Positions 30,211 through 39,022 are shown, counted from the stretch's first letter. The stretch is 64,000 nucleotides of DNA from JANYCO01 sp035535995 (GCA_035535995.1 DATLOZ010000025.1:1-64000); one strand, 5' to 3'. Numbers and translations are program-made. Notes: generated from the sequence alone by a model not told the origin.

Positions 30211-30243
30211 TAAGCCCGAAGGAGTTTTACTCTTACGGGCTTA
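30211..30243 (-). terminator. terminator of the DUF4253-like gene
   Basis: TAAGCCCG and CGGGCTTA arms (outer stem) enclose an inner GGAGT/ACTC pairing. It lies 20 bp after the stop on the minus strand. The T-run is weak (CTGTTCTTT). Confidence 0.55.
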
Positions 30244-30263
30244 TTGTTTCTTTATCGACAAAT

Positions 30264-31076
30264 TTATTGACTGATACTGGATGCGGCCATGCCGCGGTGT
30301 AGCAAGCGGTATTGGAAAGACGACCAGGCTTGTGCAAGTTGTTGCATCACGTTCGCACGCGGAGCTGCTACTGGCACTGGTACGGAGCGAACTTTTAAAT
30401 GTGCTCTGCTGGATACATGCGCATCATTCCAATCCCAATGAATGCGGATAGTGCCGGTGGAACGTATTTCTTCTTCAAGTGAAGATATATGTTGTGAAAA
30501 CGCACCAGGACAAAAAGCGCCGACTTCTTCTGACAAACTCCGGTAATCAATATTTCTATCCAATATTTCTGCTTCGCAAAAATTGTAACCGATGCCTTTG
30601 ATCCGGATGCCGAAGCGTTTGTGCCATTCACGTACTTTCGCTACCAGGTCATCTGTCATCATGCAATAGCTGTCGCCATTGGTGCAGGCCAGTTCCATGA
30701 TACGAAAAGGATCTGTGCAAGTATGAGCGATTGCCAGTTGGCAGCCGTCGAAATAGCGCTCGCCGATGAACAAATATTTGCCTGCTTCTAAAAATCTATC
30801 CTGGTGTTCACGAATAACGGTGCGTGCGTTCTCTTCTTTGGTAACGCTAAAGATCCCGATTGCCAGGTTATCATCGTCGTACCCAAATTCCAGCAATTGC
30901 AAAGGACTTAGGGTAATCCTTTTCAGGAAAGCCGCGTCTTCCGGATCAAAATCTATTTTTTTACACATCGCCTGCTCCCGGTTCGTAAGGTCGGCAGAAG
31001 GTATTGGTTTTCTCACTGGGTATTTGTCCCGCTCTGTGGCTACCAAAAAAGTGACCACTTCATCCACTATGCTCAT
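30264..31076 (-). CDS. DUF4253-like protein
   Basis: This 270-residue cytoplasmic protein has an unassigned N-terminal half and a segment TNGDSYCMMTDDLVAKVREWHKRFGIRIKGIGYNFCEAEI followed by LSEEVGAFCPGAF. That resembles the DUF4253 family, whose members have the pattern of a NY-type start, LxxWxxxxG and an FCPD end. No function is known for the family. The C-terminal 60 residues (VRSVPVPVAAPRAN...) look unrelated. It is a single gene with its own terminator. Confidence 0.6.
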   Translation of the reverse strand: MSIVDEVVTFLVATERDKYPVRKPIPSADLTNREQAMCKKIDFDPEDAAFLKRITLSPLQLLEFGYDDDNLAIGIFSVTKEENARTVIREHQDRFLEAGKYLFIGERYFDGCQLAIAHTCTDPFRIMELACTNGDSYCMMTDDLVAKVREWHKRFGIRIKGIGYNFCEAEILDRNIDYRSLSEEVGAFCPGAFSQHISSLEEEIRSTGTIRIHWDWNDAHVSSRAHLKVRSVPVPVAAPRANVMQQLAQAWSSFQYRLLHRGMAASSISQ

Positions 31077-31637
31077 AAAAAAGTAAAAATTATTTTAACT
31101 ATCACAATTATACAAGCTCAACATGAAGCGTTATAAGCTTCGTTCGGCAAAGGCTTTCATGTTTTCTGGTATTATTAATACAAAACCAACAAGAAACTAG
31201 GCTTTTTGAAAAGTGTAAAGAAAAAGCAGGACTTTATTCTGAATTTGGCAAAGCTTTTTCTTATTCTAAAAAAATCCCCAACTCAAAAAAGTTATGCAAC
31301 GATCTTATTTACCAAACTTCGGACGAACGGTAGAGATCGTGTTTTCAAAATCTGAAAAAAAATAATATGACTTTTAATCACACACATAACAAGGCACATC
31401 ATCGTGATGCCTGATCTTTACTTTTTTGCCGTGCACAATTGTTTCCTTTCGTTTGCAAAAAGCCAATGCATTTAAAATAACAATCGGATCGGTTACCCTC
31501 TTCTTGCCAATTGCGCGCTCATAGCAGATAGGGAATCCTGCATCGTCTGCTTATTAAAATTTACACAACCATTTTGCTCAGGATTTTTCAATTCTCCCAA
31601 TTCCTTCTATCTTTCTAAAACACTAAATTTTACTACT
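31077..31637. other. 561-bp AT-rich gap
   Basis: The gap lies between divergent genes and should hold both promoters. I see a short palindromic patch (GGCACATCATCGTGATGCC, near 31397) and a TATCTTTC promoter-like word near 31608. No ORF longer than about 25 codons is convincing. Confidence 0.5.
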
Positions 31638-32063
31638 ATGATAAGTATCAATCCTTACCTAAACTTTCCTGGCAATGCCGAGGAAGCTATTAACTTTTAC
31701 AAATCAGTTTTTGGCGGCGAACTCGCCATGCTGCAACGTTACAAAGAAACAGGCATGAACGAATTGTCGCCTGCTGATGGCGAAAAACTTATGCATGCCG
31801 CTTTACCGCTTGGCCAAAAAGGAGGCGTAATAATGGTAAGTGATATATTGGAATCCAAAGGCGATAAATTTGTACTGGGCGATAACTTCAGCCTCTCCAT
31901 CACCACCGAAAGCGAAGCAGAGGCAGATACAATTTTTGCCAAACTTTCTGCAGGAGGAAAAACAACACTGGCCCTTGAAAAAACATTCTGGGGATCTTAT
32001 TTTGGAATGTGTACCGACAAGTTTGGTATCCAATGGATGGTAAGCTATGAATATAAAAAATAA
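31638..32063 (+). CDS. PhnB/YjdN-type VOC-family protein
   Basis: This 141-residue protein belongs to the PhnB-like branch of the VOC fold: INPYLNFPGNAEEAINFYKSVFGGELAMLQRY at the start, GVIMVSDI in the middle, and WGSYFGMCTDKFGIQWMVSYE at the end. Such proteins are often called 3-demethylubiquinone methyltransferase-like, but no enzymatic activity is established. A terminator-like hairpin separates it from the sigma-factor operon. Confidence 0.88.
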   Translation: MISINPYLNFPGNAEEAINFYKSVFGGELAMLQRYKETGMNELSPADGEKLMHAALPLGQKGGVIMVSDILESKGDKFVLGDNFSLSITTESEAEADTIFAKLSAGGKTTLALEKTFWGSYFGMCTDKFGIQWMVSYEYKK

Positions 32064-32073
32064 TATTGCCTGT

Positions 32074-32123
32074 AGAGTCTTTAGTCGTCGAGTATAAAAT
32101 CTTACTCCATGACTAAAGACTCT
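32074..32123 (+). terminator. hairpin after the PhnB-like gene
   Basis: A perfect 13-bp stem AGAGTCTTTAGTC / GACTAAAGACTCT has a 24-nt loop. It lies 11 bp after the stop codon. The following sequence is AT-rich rather than a pure T-run. Confidence 0.6.
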
Positions 32124-32188
32124 TGGCAATTAAAAATTATTCCATTTTTCAGGGTGATAGTTTAGCATATTTTCACACATAGTAATAA

Positions 32189-32746
32189 ATGAAAATTGTT
32201 ATGGAAGAAACGCTTGTACAAAATGTTGTTTGCGAAGACCGGGAAATTTTTTTCCTGGAGCTTTACAAAAAAACCTTCCCTGCTGTGGCCCGCTATATCA
32301 GCCGCATGGGTGGCTCGTTGGAGGAAGCTAAAGACGTATTCCACGATGCACTCATTCTTTACTATGAAAAAATTCAGCAGCAGGAAATCGCCCCGGTTGA
32401 AGAAAAAGCTTATGTGGTAGGCATTGCCAAACATCTTTGGTCCAAACGCTTTCGCGAAAAAAATCGCAGCACACCGTTGGATTTTTTGGAAGCACAAAAA
32501 TTAGTTTCACAAAACGAAGCGCAGGCCTCAGAAGAAAAACTGCTTCAATTCCTGCAATCCGCTGGAGCCAGATGTATGGCGCTGTTGTCTGCTTTTTATT
32601 ATGAAAAGCTTTCGCTGAATGAGCTGGCTGCAAAATTCGGTTTCTCCGGTATCCGCTCGGCTACCGTACAAAAATTCAAATGCCTGGAAAAAGTAAGAAC
32701 TTCTATAAAAGAAAAATCCCTGCACTATGAAGACTTCCTTGATTGA
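32189..32746 (+). CDS. ECF-type RNA polymerase sigma factor
   Basis: This 185-residue sigma-70 family protein has region 2 (about 22-85: YKKTFPAVARYISRMGGSLEEAKDVFHDALILYYEKI) and region 4 (about 125-175: CMALLSAFYYEKLSLNELAAKFGFSGIRSATVQKFKCLEKVR). Regions 1.1 and 3 are absent, as in extracytoplasmic-function sigmas. It is the first gene of a tight operon: the next start codon lies 20 bp inside it, and clpP follows. The alternative start at 32201 (MEETLV) is possible. Confidence 0.88.
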   Translation: MKIVMEETLVQNVVCEDREIFFLELYKKTFPAVARYISRMGGSLEEAKDVFHDALILYYEKIQQQEIAPVEEKAYVVGIAKHLWSKRFREKNRSTPLDFLEAQKLVSQNEAQASEEKLLQFLQSAGARCMALLSAFYYEKLSLNELAAKFGFSGIRSATVQKFKCLEKVRTSIKEKSLHYEDFLD

Positions 32747-32996
32747 AACCCAACAGCTAGAAGCCTACTTGCTAAACCGGGCCGGTGAAGAAACCTCCCT
32801 GCTGGAAGCCAGGCTCCTATTGGAGTCGGAGCTGCGCGACAAACTTTACTGGCAGCAAAAAACGTACGGTCTCGTACACGAATTTGGCCGGCGCAAATTG
32901 AAAGCCGAGCTGGATACGATTCATCAGAAGCTCTTTAGCGAATCCAACTACGCAGGTTTTCGGCAAAAAATTTTATCTCTGTTTTCTAAATCCTAA
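32727..32996 (+). CDS. small anti-sigma-like protein
   Basis: This 89-residue soluble helical protein begins LIETQQLEAYLLNRAGEETSLLEARLLLESELRDKLYW. That resembles the N-terminal YLxGxLxxxExxxxExxL region of Bacteroidota anti-sigma proteins, but there is no membrane segment or zinc motif. Its gene overlaps the sigma gene by 20 bp and ends 5 bp before clpP. A role in holding the sigma factor is inferred from position only. Confidence 0.6.
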   Translation: MKTSLIETQQLEAYLLNRAGEETSLLEARLLLESELRDKLYWQQKTYGLVHEFGRRKLKAELDTIHQKLFSESNYAGFRQKILSLFSKS

Positions 32997-33001
32997 ACAC
33001 T

Positions 33002-33658
33002 ATGCATCCTATTGCAAGCATGATACCCATGGTCATCGACAACGCTGGCCGTGGAGAGCGGGCCTATGATATTTATAGCCTGCTTTTAAAAGAAAGAATT
33101 ATTTTCCTTGGCAGCGGCATTGACGATCAAGTGGCCAATGTGATCGTGGCGCAGCTATTGTATCTCAATAGCCAGGATCAGAAAGCACAGATCGATATGT
33201 ATATCAACAGTCCGGGCGGTGTAGTCTACGCCGGGCTTGCGATCTACGATGCTATGCAGATGATCTCTGCTCCTGTATCCACCGTCTGTGTGGGCTTTTC
33301 AGGCAGCATGGCTACGGGATTGTTGATCTCAGGTGCGAAAGGAAAACGCTATGCGCTTCCGCATTCTACTATCCATATGCACCCCACAGGCGGAGGTGCA
33401 AAAGGATACACAGAAGATGTACGCATCGCTACCCGCGAACAGGAACGCTTGCAGACACAGCTCTTTCATCTTATGGGCCGTCATAGCGGCCATAGCTGGA
33501 AGGAGATCGAGGAATTCTTTCTCCGCGATCGCTACCTCAATGCCCTCGAAGCCAAATCCTATGGCCTGATCGACGAAGTACTCGGCGATACTAGTGACCT
33601 GGTCTGGCTCAATAGCCTGGCGCCGGAAGTGAAGCTGCAGGACGGGACGAATATATAA
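33002..33658 (+). CDS. ClpP-family serine protease subunit
   Basis: This 218-residue protein has the ClpP fold and intact triad: Ser102 in GFSGSMATG, His127 in IHMHPTGG and Asp176 in FLRDRYLNA. Other family signs are ERIIFLGSGIDDQVAN, IDMYINSPGGVVYAGLAIYDAM and EAKSYGLIDEVL. ClpP needs an AAA+ partner (ClpX, ClpA or ClpC), and none is nearby. The loop before the catalytic His is one residue shorter than in the usual IMIHQP form, and GGAKGYTEDV differs from the common GGAxGQAxDI, so this looks like a second, specialised ClpP. It is the third gene of the sigma operon. Confidence 0.9.
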   Translation: MHPIASMIPMVIDNAGRGERAYDIYSLLLKERIIFLGSGIDDQVANVIVAQLLYLNSQDQKAQIDMYINSPGGVVYAGLAIYDAMQMISAPVSTVCVGFSGSMATGLLISGAKGKRYALPHSTIHMHPTGGGAKGYTEDVRIATREQERLQTQLFHLMGRHSGHSWKEIEEFFLRDRYLNALEAKSYGLIDEVLGDTSDLVWLNSLAPEVKLQDGTNI

Positions 33659-33663
33659 GTTTA

Positions 33664-33733
33664 AGAAGTTATGAATGTTGAATTATGAGTTATGAATAGA
33701 TTGAAACATTATCATTCATAGCTCATAACTTCA
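33664..33733. repeat. AGTTATGA-type hairpin repeat, copy 6
   Basis: AGTTATGAATGTTGAATTAT with a further GAGTTATGAAT unit faces CATTCATAGCTCATAACTTC. It lies 6 bp after the clpP stop. Confidence 0.8.
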
Positions 33734-34327
33734 ATCCGCGTTTTTACTTAGTACGTTCTTACGAATTTTTTCTTGCTCTTAATTCAGTAGATTCATATGA
33801 TTTTTCCTGGTTCGTTTAAAATGCTTGTGGTCATGTGATTCATCTTTCTTCTTTTACTACAGCCGTATATCTACGCATGGTTATACCATTCGTAGAGCAT
33901 TTAAACAGGATTTGACGGAAAACCAGATTAGAGAAGGAATCGGCTGTTTTAAATCTTACATGATTGTCACGTAGAGGGAAAGAACTGTAGGTCTTGAGGT
34001 TGCGTTAAAACCGGTAAACTTACAAACAGGAAATCATGCACTATCTGGAAATAACAGAACATTATCTTTTGAGAACGAAGTCTTCTCCCCGGATTCTCCC
34101 AGCGGCCGGATATACGACTAAGCCTGCTACACGCCATACATACAGAGCAGCGAAAAGACACGCGACAACGATGATGTTGTTTCGTTCGATCGTTAGCCTA
34201 GGCCTTGTACGCAGCGCGGTAATGTAACGAATCATCTGGCAGCATAGAACGCAAAACAAGATCAGGATACGCGGACGAATTGGAAAGGACGGGGATTTTG
34301 TTTTGTGTTCGATGCTGGTCAGATTTT

Positions 34328-34376
34328 AAAACACGAAAGCACAAAGACATCAAGAATCTTTGTGCTTTCGTGTTTT
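34328..34376 (-). terminator. 20-bp-stem terminator of the alcohol dehydrogenase gene
   Basis: A perfect 20-bp stem (34328-34347 with 34357-34376, core CACGAAAGCACAAAGA) has a 9-nt loop and T/A runs on both sides. It lies 15 bp after the stop on the minus strand and could work in both directions. Confidence 0.8.
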
Positions 34377-34390
34377 TGTATTAAAAATTA

Positions 34391-35434
34391 TTACAGCGTA
34401 GCCATATCAATCACAAAGCGATACTTCACATCTCCTTTTAACATCCGTTCATATGCTTCGTTGATATAGGACATCTGGATCAGTTCTACATCGGAAACAA
34501 TATTGTGCGCCGCGCAATAGTCCAGCATTTCCTGTGTCTCCGGCAAGCCACCAATCAGGGATCCAGCAATGCTGCGGCGGTTGCCGATCAGGTTGAATCC
34601 GAGAATTTCAGTTGGCGTTGGCGGTACTCCTACGCAGATCATTACACCATCAGTGTTGAGCATGTTTAGATAGAGATTGTAATCATGCGGGGCAGAAACA
34701 CTGTCGATAATAAAATCAAATTTATTTCGCAGATCTTTCAACTGAGCCGGATCTTTGGTAAGCGCGAAATGGTGCGCACCCAGCTTGCGCGCATCTTCCT
34801 CTTTGGAAGCAGAAGTACTAAGCATCGTAACTTCCGCGCCAAACGATGCCGCAAATTTTACAGCCATGTGCCCCAGTCCGCCAAGGCCCACTACGGCTAC
34901 TTTATGGCCCTTACCTACTTTCCAGTGGCGAAGGGGAGAATAAGTGGTAATGCCTGCGCAAAGCAATGGCGCTACCGCATGGAGCGGAAGCTTGTCGGAA
35001 ATTCTCAACACAAAACTTTCATCTGTAACGATCTGGTTGGAATAACCTCCGTAGGTAATGGAGCCTGTAGTCCGGTCTTTGCTGTTGTAAGTACCTATAG
35101 CTCCTTTGCGACAATACTGCTCAAGTCCTTTTTTACAATTGTCGCACTCGCGACAAGAATCTACCAAACAGCCTACGCCAGCTAGGTCGCCGGGTTTGAA
35201 TTTTGTTACCTTGCTTCCTACCGCTGTTACACGCCCTACAATTTCATGGCCCGGCACTATCGGATAAATGGTACCACCCCATTCGTTGCGCACCTGGTGA
35301 ATATCGGAGTGACATACCCCACAGTATAAAATATCAAACTGTACATCGTTCGGACCAACGGTTCTTCTTTCAAAATTGAATGGCCCTAATTTTTCTGTAG
35401 CGCTCTGTGCGGCGAATCCTTTTGCTGCTGTCAT
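34391..35434 (-). CDS. zinc-dependent NAD(P) alcohol dehydrogenase (YahK/CAD-like)
   Basis: This 347-residue medium-chain dehydrogenase reduces aldehydes or oxidises alcohols. Catalytic zinc ligands are Cys41 in CGVCHSD and His63-Glu64 in VPGHE. Structural zinc is held by Cys94, 97, 100 and 108 (CRECDNCKKGLEQYC). The Rossmann motif is VVGLGGLGHMAVKFA. The order is that of the cinnamyl-alcohol dehydrogenase/YahK group, which usually prefers NADPH and broad aldehydes. It is a single gene with a strong terminator. Confidence 0.93.
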   Translation of the reverse strand: MTAAKGFAAQSATEKLGPFNFERRTVGPNDVQFDILYCGVCHSDIHQVRNEWGGTIYPIVPGHEIVGRVTAVGSKVTKFKPGDLAGVGCLVDSCRECDNCKKGLEQYCRKGAIGTYNSKDRTTGSITYGGYSNQIVTDESFVLRISDKLPLHAVAPLLCAGITTYSPLRHWKVGKGHKVAVVGLGGLGHMAVKFAASFGAEVTMLSTSASKEEDARKLGAHHFALTKDPAQLKDLRNKFDFIIDSVSAPHDYNLYLNMLNTDGVMICVGVPPTPTEILGFNLIGNRRSIAGSLIGGLPETQEMLDYCAAHNIVSDVELIQMSYINEAYERMLKGDVKYRFVIDMATL

Positions 35435-35584
35435 ATTGTTTCTAAAAATGTTTTCTGAATATAGTTTTTGTTTAACAGAACTTTTCCGAAAGAATGTTAT
35501 TTTATTTTTATTGTTTAAAAAACTAAAACACTCTTCATTCTATAAATCCTCAAATACTGATAATCAAGGTCCAGAAAAAATGAT

Positions 35585-35611
35585 AAAGCCACTCCTTTCG
35601 AAAGTGGCTTT
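35585..35611 (-). terminator. terminator of the ArsR-SRPBCC operon
   Basis: AAAGCCACT and AGTGGCTTT arms flank a 9-nt loop that can pair further (CTTTCGAAAG core). On the minus strand it is followed by ATCATTTTTTC. It lies 24 bp after the stop. Confidence 0.65.
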
Positions 35612-35635
35612 TCTCATTTAAAAAAATTTTTATAA

Positions 35636-36133
35636 TTACATCGTCAACAATAATTCGTCCAGGTTTCCTAGGCCCATCGCGAAGCCTCCCTCGAAGCCCA
35701 TATTCATAATTGTTTCCAGGCTTTCCAGTGATTGGTGTTCGATCTCGATGCTTACAACGGTGTACCCTGCAGATTCTTTGAAAACGTTGGTCCACACAGA
35801 ACTTGGAAATTGCGGATTAGGATTTCCATCGGGATCGCAAAATGCGTCTTTGGCTGTAAAGCTTTGCTGTGGTGTGATTGCTTTGTAGTCTACTCTCGAC
35901 CAATGCTCCTGGCCTTCAGGGCTCACCATTGCATACAGCCAGGTACCTCCTACTTTGAAATCCATGGATTTTGTTTTGGCTTTCCAGGGTTTTGGCGCCC
36001 ACCATTGTTCAAGCAATTTACTCTCGGTCCATGCGGCCCATACTTTTGAAACCGGCGCGGCAAATTCGCGCTCTACTTTTATTTTTTTCTTTTCCTTGTC
36101 TACGGAAAAATTCATCATAAGACTATTCTTCAT
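35636..36133 (-). CDS. SRPBCC (AHSA1-type) protein
   Basis: This 165-residue protein has the START-like helix-grip fold typical of AHSA1 proteins: VEREFAAPVSKVWAAWTESKLLEQWWAPKPWKAKTKSMDFKVGGTWLY near the start (given here in part) and a long C-terminal helix with MNMGFEGGFAMGLGNLDELL. Such proteins bind small hydrophobic ligands. The start overlaps the stop of the ArsR-type gene by 11 bp, so the pair is co-translated. ATG 36118 or 36115 would be alternative starts. Confidence 0.87.
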   Translation of the reverse strand: MKNSLMMNFSVDKEKKKIKVEREFAAPVSKVWAAWTESKLLEQWWAPKPWKAKTKSMDFKVGGTWLYAMVSPEGQEHWSRVDYKAITPQQSFTAKDAFCDPDGNPNPQFPSSVWTNVFKESAGYTVVSIEIEHQSLESLETIMNMGFEGGFAMGLGNLDELLLTM

Positions 36134-36449
36134 TTTCGTTTGTATTTAAGTTTGATAATAATTGATCTAATTGGTCAAATCGCTCTTCCCAGAGTTTGCG
36201 GAATTGATTGAGCCATATGTCTACTTCTTTCATCTTTGAAGGATTAAAATGATAATATATTTCGCGTCCTGATTTTTCTTGTCGTACTAGTTCTGATTCG
36301 GAAAGAACCTGGATATGTTTGGAAACCGCCTGCCTTGTAGTATCAAAATGTTCGGCCAAAGCATTTGGTGTCATTGCTTGCGTAGCGATCAAAACCAGAA
36401 TAGCTCTCCTGGTAGGATCCGCAAGGGCATGGAAAATATCGCGCTTCAT
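36123..36449 (-). CDS. ArsR-family winged-helix repressor
   Basis: This 108-residue regulator has the winged-helix DNA-binding domain: IFHALADPTRRAILVLI, then MTPNALAEHFDTTRQAVSKHIQVLSESELV as HTH, then the wing GREIYYHFNPSKM. There is no metal-binding Cys motif, as in the ArsR-type repressors that pair with SRPBCC genes. I chose ATG 36449, which starts the conserved MKRDIFHALADPTRR. The frame runs back to 36500 without domain content. It likely represses its own operon. Confidence 0.9.
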   Translation of the reverse strand: MKRDIFHALADPTRRAILVLIATQAMTPNALAEHFDTTRQAVSKHIQVLSESELVRQEKSGREIYYHFNPSKMKEVDIWLNQFRKLWEERFDQLDQLLSNLNTNENEE

Positions 36450-36589
36450 AATTTGCAACCGTTTGATTGCAAATATATATGCAAATGATTGGTTGCGCAA
36501 GGTTTTTTAATAAAATTTAGATAAATGATTATTAGAGCCTCACTTTCAACAAGATAATGCCAGGCGTATGGATGATAACATTCAGAAAA

Positions 36590-37054
36590 TTAAGATACTG
36601 ACAAATATTTCGCTAATTTCTCCAACGACTCTTCCGTACCTTTTTCATTATCCTCCGGCTTAATCCCAGCTGGAATATTCTTAAAAACAAAAGTCACTTG
36701 TGTTCCGTCATTCACTTTTTCCAGTGTTACTTCCATGATCATTTCTCCTGAGAAAGAGGGGTCGGAAGAATCAAACAATATTATTTGTTCGATTTTCTGA
36801 TTCGGCACAAGCTTTACAAACCTTGCTTTGAAGCGGTCTTCATGTGCATTCGTTTTTCCGGGCGCAGCTTTTTCAGAAGAAGGATAATACAGGGACATCT
36901 CATAACTTCCTCCTTCACGAAGATCAAATTTGTGGATCTTCCCTTTCATCTCTCCCGGCGCAAGCCATACTTCCAGCGCCTGCGGCTCCGTGAGCGCACG
37001 GTAGATCTTTTCCGGCGTGCTTTTGATGATCTTTGAATTGGTGGTAGTGCTCAT
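36590..37054 (-). CDS. second SRPBCC (AHSA1-type) protein
   Basis: This 154-residue protein has the same fold as its neighbour: SKIIKSTPEKIYRALTEPQALEVWLAP, then GKIHKFDLREGGSYEMSLYYP, then QIILFDSSDPSFSGEMIMEVTLE and a C-terminal helix. It lies 140 bp upstream of the ArsR gene on the same strand and may belong to the same regulon. The ligand is unknown. Confidence 0.87.
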   Translation of the reverse strand: MSTTTNSKIIKSTPEKIYRALTEPQALEVWLAPGEMKGKIHKFDLREGGSYEMSLYYPSSEKAAPGKTNAHEDRFKARFVKLVPNQKIEQIILFDSSDPSFSGEMIMEVTLEKVNDGTQVTFVFKNIPAGIKPEDNEKGTEESLEKLAKYLSVS

Positions 37055-37230
37055 GGTAAAAAATTTAAAAAACAGTTTTCAAAATCTTAAAGGATTCCAT
37101 CGTTTGGAATTTGTTCTTTTGGACCTTGGAATTTAACTAATTATTATTTCCCGCTTGAGGATTGATCGGGTGTTTTTAGTATGTTTGAAAAAGAAGGGCA
37201 TTTCTAATTCATTTCTAACTTTACTTCTCC

Positions 37231-37821
37231 ATGCATCGCCTTTTTCTGATCCTTTTATTTCTGCTTTCCTGTTTTGCAGTAAAAGCACAGCAAGCGGATA
37301 CGATTATTATTCTTATTCCCCGGCAGCCATTTATCAAGACAATGTATGTACGCACCTTGCCGCTAGGGATCTATACCGGTGCAGGTTATCCAAAAGACCG
37401 GATCACACAAAACCTGGAACTGGGCAAGACTTTTGGTATTGTAGACGCCGGGATCGCTTATGGTAGAACAGCCTTGCGCTCTGATTCCGCAGGCAACGGC
37501 ACTCACTACCTTGAAGGAAAAATTACGATGAATCTTTGCCAGGTAGGCATTTTCTCTAATGAAATGACTGTAGGCGCGGGTGGAATCTTTCACTCGGATA
37601 AATATCTTATGCTGGAACTCTCTTACACCATCTACGCACAGTTTTGGGATCATGTAGGTATCGGTATTGTAACCGGTTATTACGACCTCAGTGGAAATAT
37701 CACCGATGCTTCACACAACGTTTTTGGTCTCTATCTTCGCTTCGGTCTTATCCGCCCTGAAAACGGTGGGCTACTAAACCTGGGCCGTATGTCGAGAACG
37801 CATGGAATGCGGAGGAGATAA
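37231..37821 (+). CDS. exported protein, probable small outer-membrane barrel
   Basis: This 196-residue protein has a signal peptide (1-20, ending VKAQQ). Alternating strands with aromatic ends follow (MYVRTLPLGIYTGAGYP, FGIVDAGIAYGRTAL, LMLELSYTIYAQFWDHVGIGIVTGYYDL, HNVFGLYLRFGLI). The pattern suggests an 8-stranded outer-membrane barrel. No family is recognised. A TAACTTTA promoter-like word lies about 20 bp upstream. Confidence 0.6.
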   Translation: MHRLFLILLFLLSCFAVKAQQADTIIILIPRQPFIKTMYVRTLPLGIYTGAGYPKDRITQNLELGKTFGIVDAGIAYGRTALRSDSAGNGTHYLEGKITMNLCQVGIFSNEMTVGAGGIFHSDKYLMLELSYTIYAQFWDHVGIGIVTGYYDLSGNITDASHNVFGLYLRFGLIRPENGGLLNLGRMSRTHGMRRR

Positions 37822-37829
37822 TTTACCAT

Positions 37830-38873
37830 CTACTGCTGTTGAAGCTGCAATTGCTGGATCCGCGCTTTCCTGTTTTTTAAAATATTCAAATAATGAAGCG
37901 CCTCCTTATTGCGGTAGTCAGCATATGATTTAGATGCCCAGCCAATGGCGGCGTCCAGGTCGCCGTTGATCTCGTTGATGATCGCCATATTGTAAGTAGC
38001 TCTACCGGCTACTTTTCTTTTAGGATTAAGTACTTCCTGCTCCCAGAGCTCCGCGGCGCCATTCCAGTTTCCTGTTTGTGCTCTGCGTTTCGCGATCTTA
38101 AAATTATTGGTGCCTCGCACAAAATATACTCTCTGCACCCGGATGCTGTAGGGCAATATTCGCGAAGCATAGCGCTGCCCGATAGCCCTGCTTACTTCCA
38201 ATACCGCTTCTTTTCTGCCTGCAATCGCTTCATACGCTTTCATCGGATTGATGCCACGGCCGCTGGTAGTAACACGGTCGTTCAAAGCATATTCGTCCAA
38301 TATATTCCTATTTACCGGATCATAAATGGTCCAGCCTGTTTTGATCTCGGTATTACACGTTGCCTGCTGCTCTACCGCTGGTATTCGCACACCCAGCGGA
38401 CCATTGAGTTCTACCGGGATAGCGGCATAACTGATCTTAGTATCGGTATCATAATAGCTCAAAACAAAAAGAGCGTCCACCTGGTTGTCTGCGCAAATCT
38501 TCTGCACCTGGTCCCAGGGAAGTGGAGCCGGAAACACACCCTGGCCGGGACTTCTAAGGTTTAGGTCTTTAAGAATGCGTACATCTGTAAATCTTGTTGT
38601 TTGTCCTAACGCTACAGCCAGTCCTTCTGCGGCATACTGCGCGCCTTGTTCATCCAGGTGTTTTCCTTCTTCCGATAAAATTTTGTCGATATCGTCCTGG
38701 ATCTTATTGTTTTCAGAAGGAAGACTTCTGTCTACAATACCTATCCGTTGAAGATTGCTGGGAACATATACTGGCGCGGGCTCCAGGACTCCCATAGTGA
38801 GATAGTTCGTAGAACTGCAGGAACAAACCAAAAAGAGCAGACAGAGGTAAACGGGCAAATGAAATTTCTTCAT
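37830..38873 (-). CDS. DUF6340-like lipoprotein
   Basis: This 347-residue protein has a lipoprotein signal (Cys17/Cys19 in FLVCSCSS). The start YLTMGVLEPAPVYVPSNLQRIGIVDRSLPSE and the end NPKRKVAGRATYNMAIINEINGDLDAAIGWASKSY resemble a Bacteroidota lipoprotein family I recall as DUF6340, with TPR-like helices at the C-terminus (about 255-340). The function is unknown. It converges with the preceding gene. Confidence 0.7.
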   Translation of the reverse strand: MKKFHLPVYLCLLFLVCSCSSTNYLTMGVLEPAPVYVPSNLQRIGIVDRSLPSENNKIQDDIDKILSEEGKHLDEQGAQYAAEGLAVALGQTTRFTDVRILKDLNLRSPGQGVFPAPLPWDQVQKICADNQVDALFVLSYYDTDTKISYAAIPVELNGPLGVRIPAVEQQATCNTEIKTGWTIYDPVNRNILDEYALNDRVTTSGRGINPMKAYEAIAGRKEAVLEVSRAIGQRYASRILPYSIRVQRVYFVRGTNNFKIAKRRAQTGNWNGAAELWEQEVLNPKRKVAGRATYNMAIINEINGDLDAAIGWASKSYADYRNKEALHYLNILKNRKARIQQLQLQQQ

Positions 38874-38969
38874 AAAATTTTTCGCTTTAGAATATTTTTC
38901 GTCGCTGTTCTTGGTACGGGTTACTGGTGGCGACGTTGCATTTTTTAGATTAATATTCGATTAAAACAA

Positions 38970-38994
38970 CAGAACCACTTCGAAAGTGGTTCTG
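38970..38994 (-). terminator. terminator of the sucA-sucB-lpd operon
   Basis: An 11-bp stem CAGAACCACTT / AAGTGGTTCTG has a CGA loop. It is followed on the minus strand by TTGTTTTAA. It lies 28 bp after the lpd stop. Confidence 0.75.
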
Positions 38995-39022
38995 TCTAAT
39001 GCTAAAATCTAATTACCTAAAC

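Larger units (their letters stand above)
33659..34390. other. 732-bp gap without a supported gene
   Basis: It holds the hairpin repeat at 33664-33733 and the long terminator at 34328-34376. Between them two weak frames of about 60 codons on opposite strands overlap, and neither has a recognisable product. Composition from 34030 to 34310 is less AT-rich than other gaps, so a degraded gene or structured RNA is possible. Confidence 0.5.

Noticed and set aside
33967..34227. Two overlapping open frames of about 63 codons on opposite strands after clpP
   Set aside because: Both lack recognisable motifs and cannot both be real; neither is preceded by a convincing ribosome-binding site.
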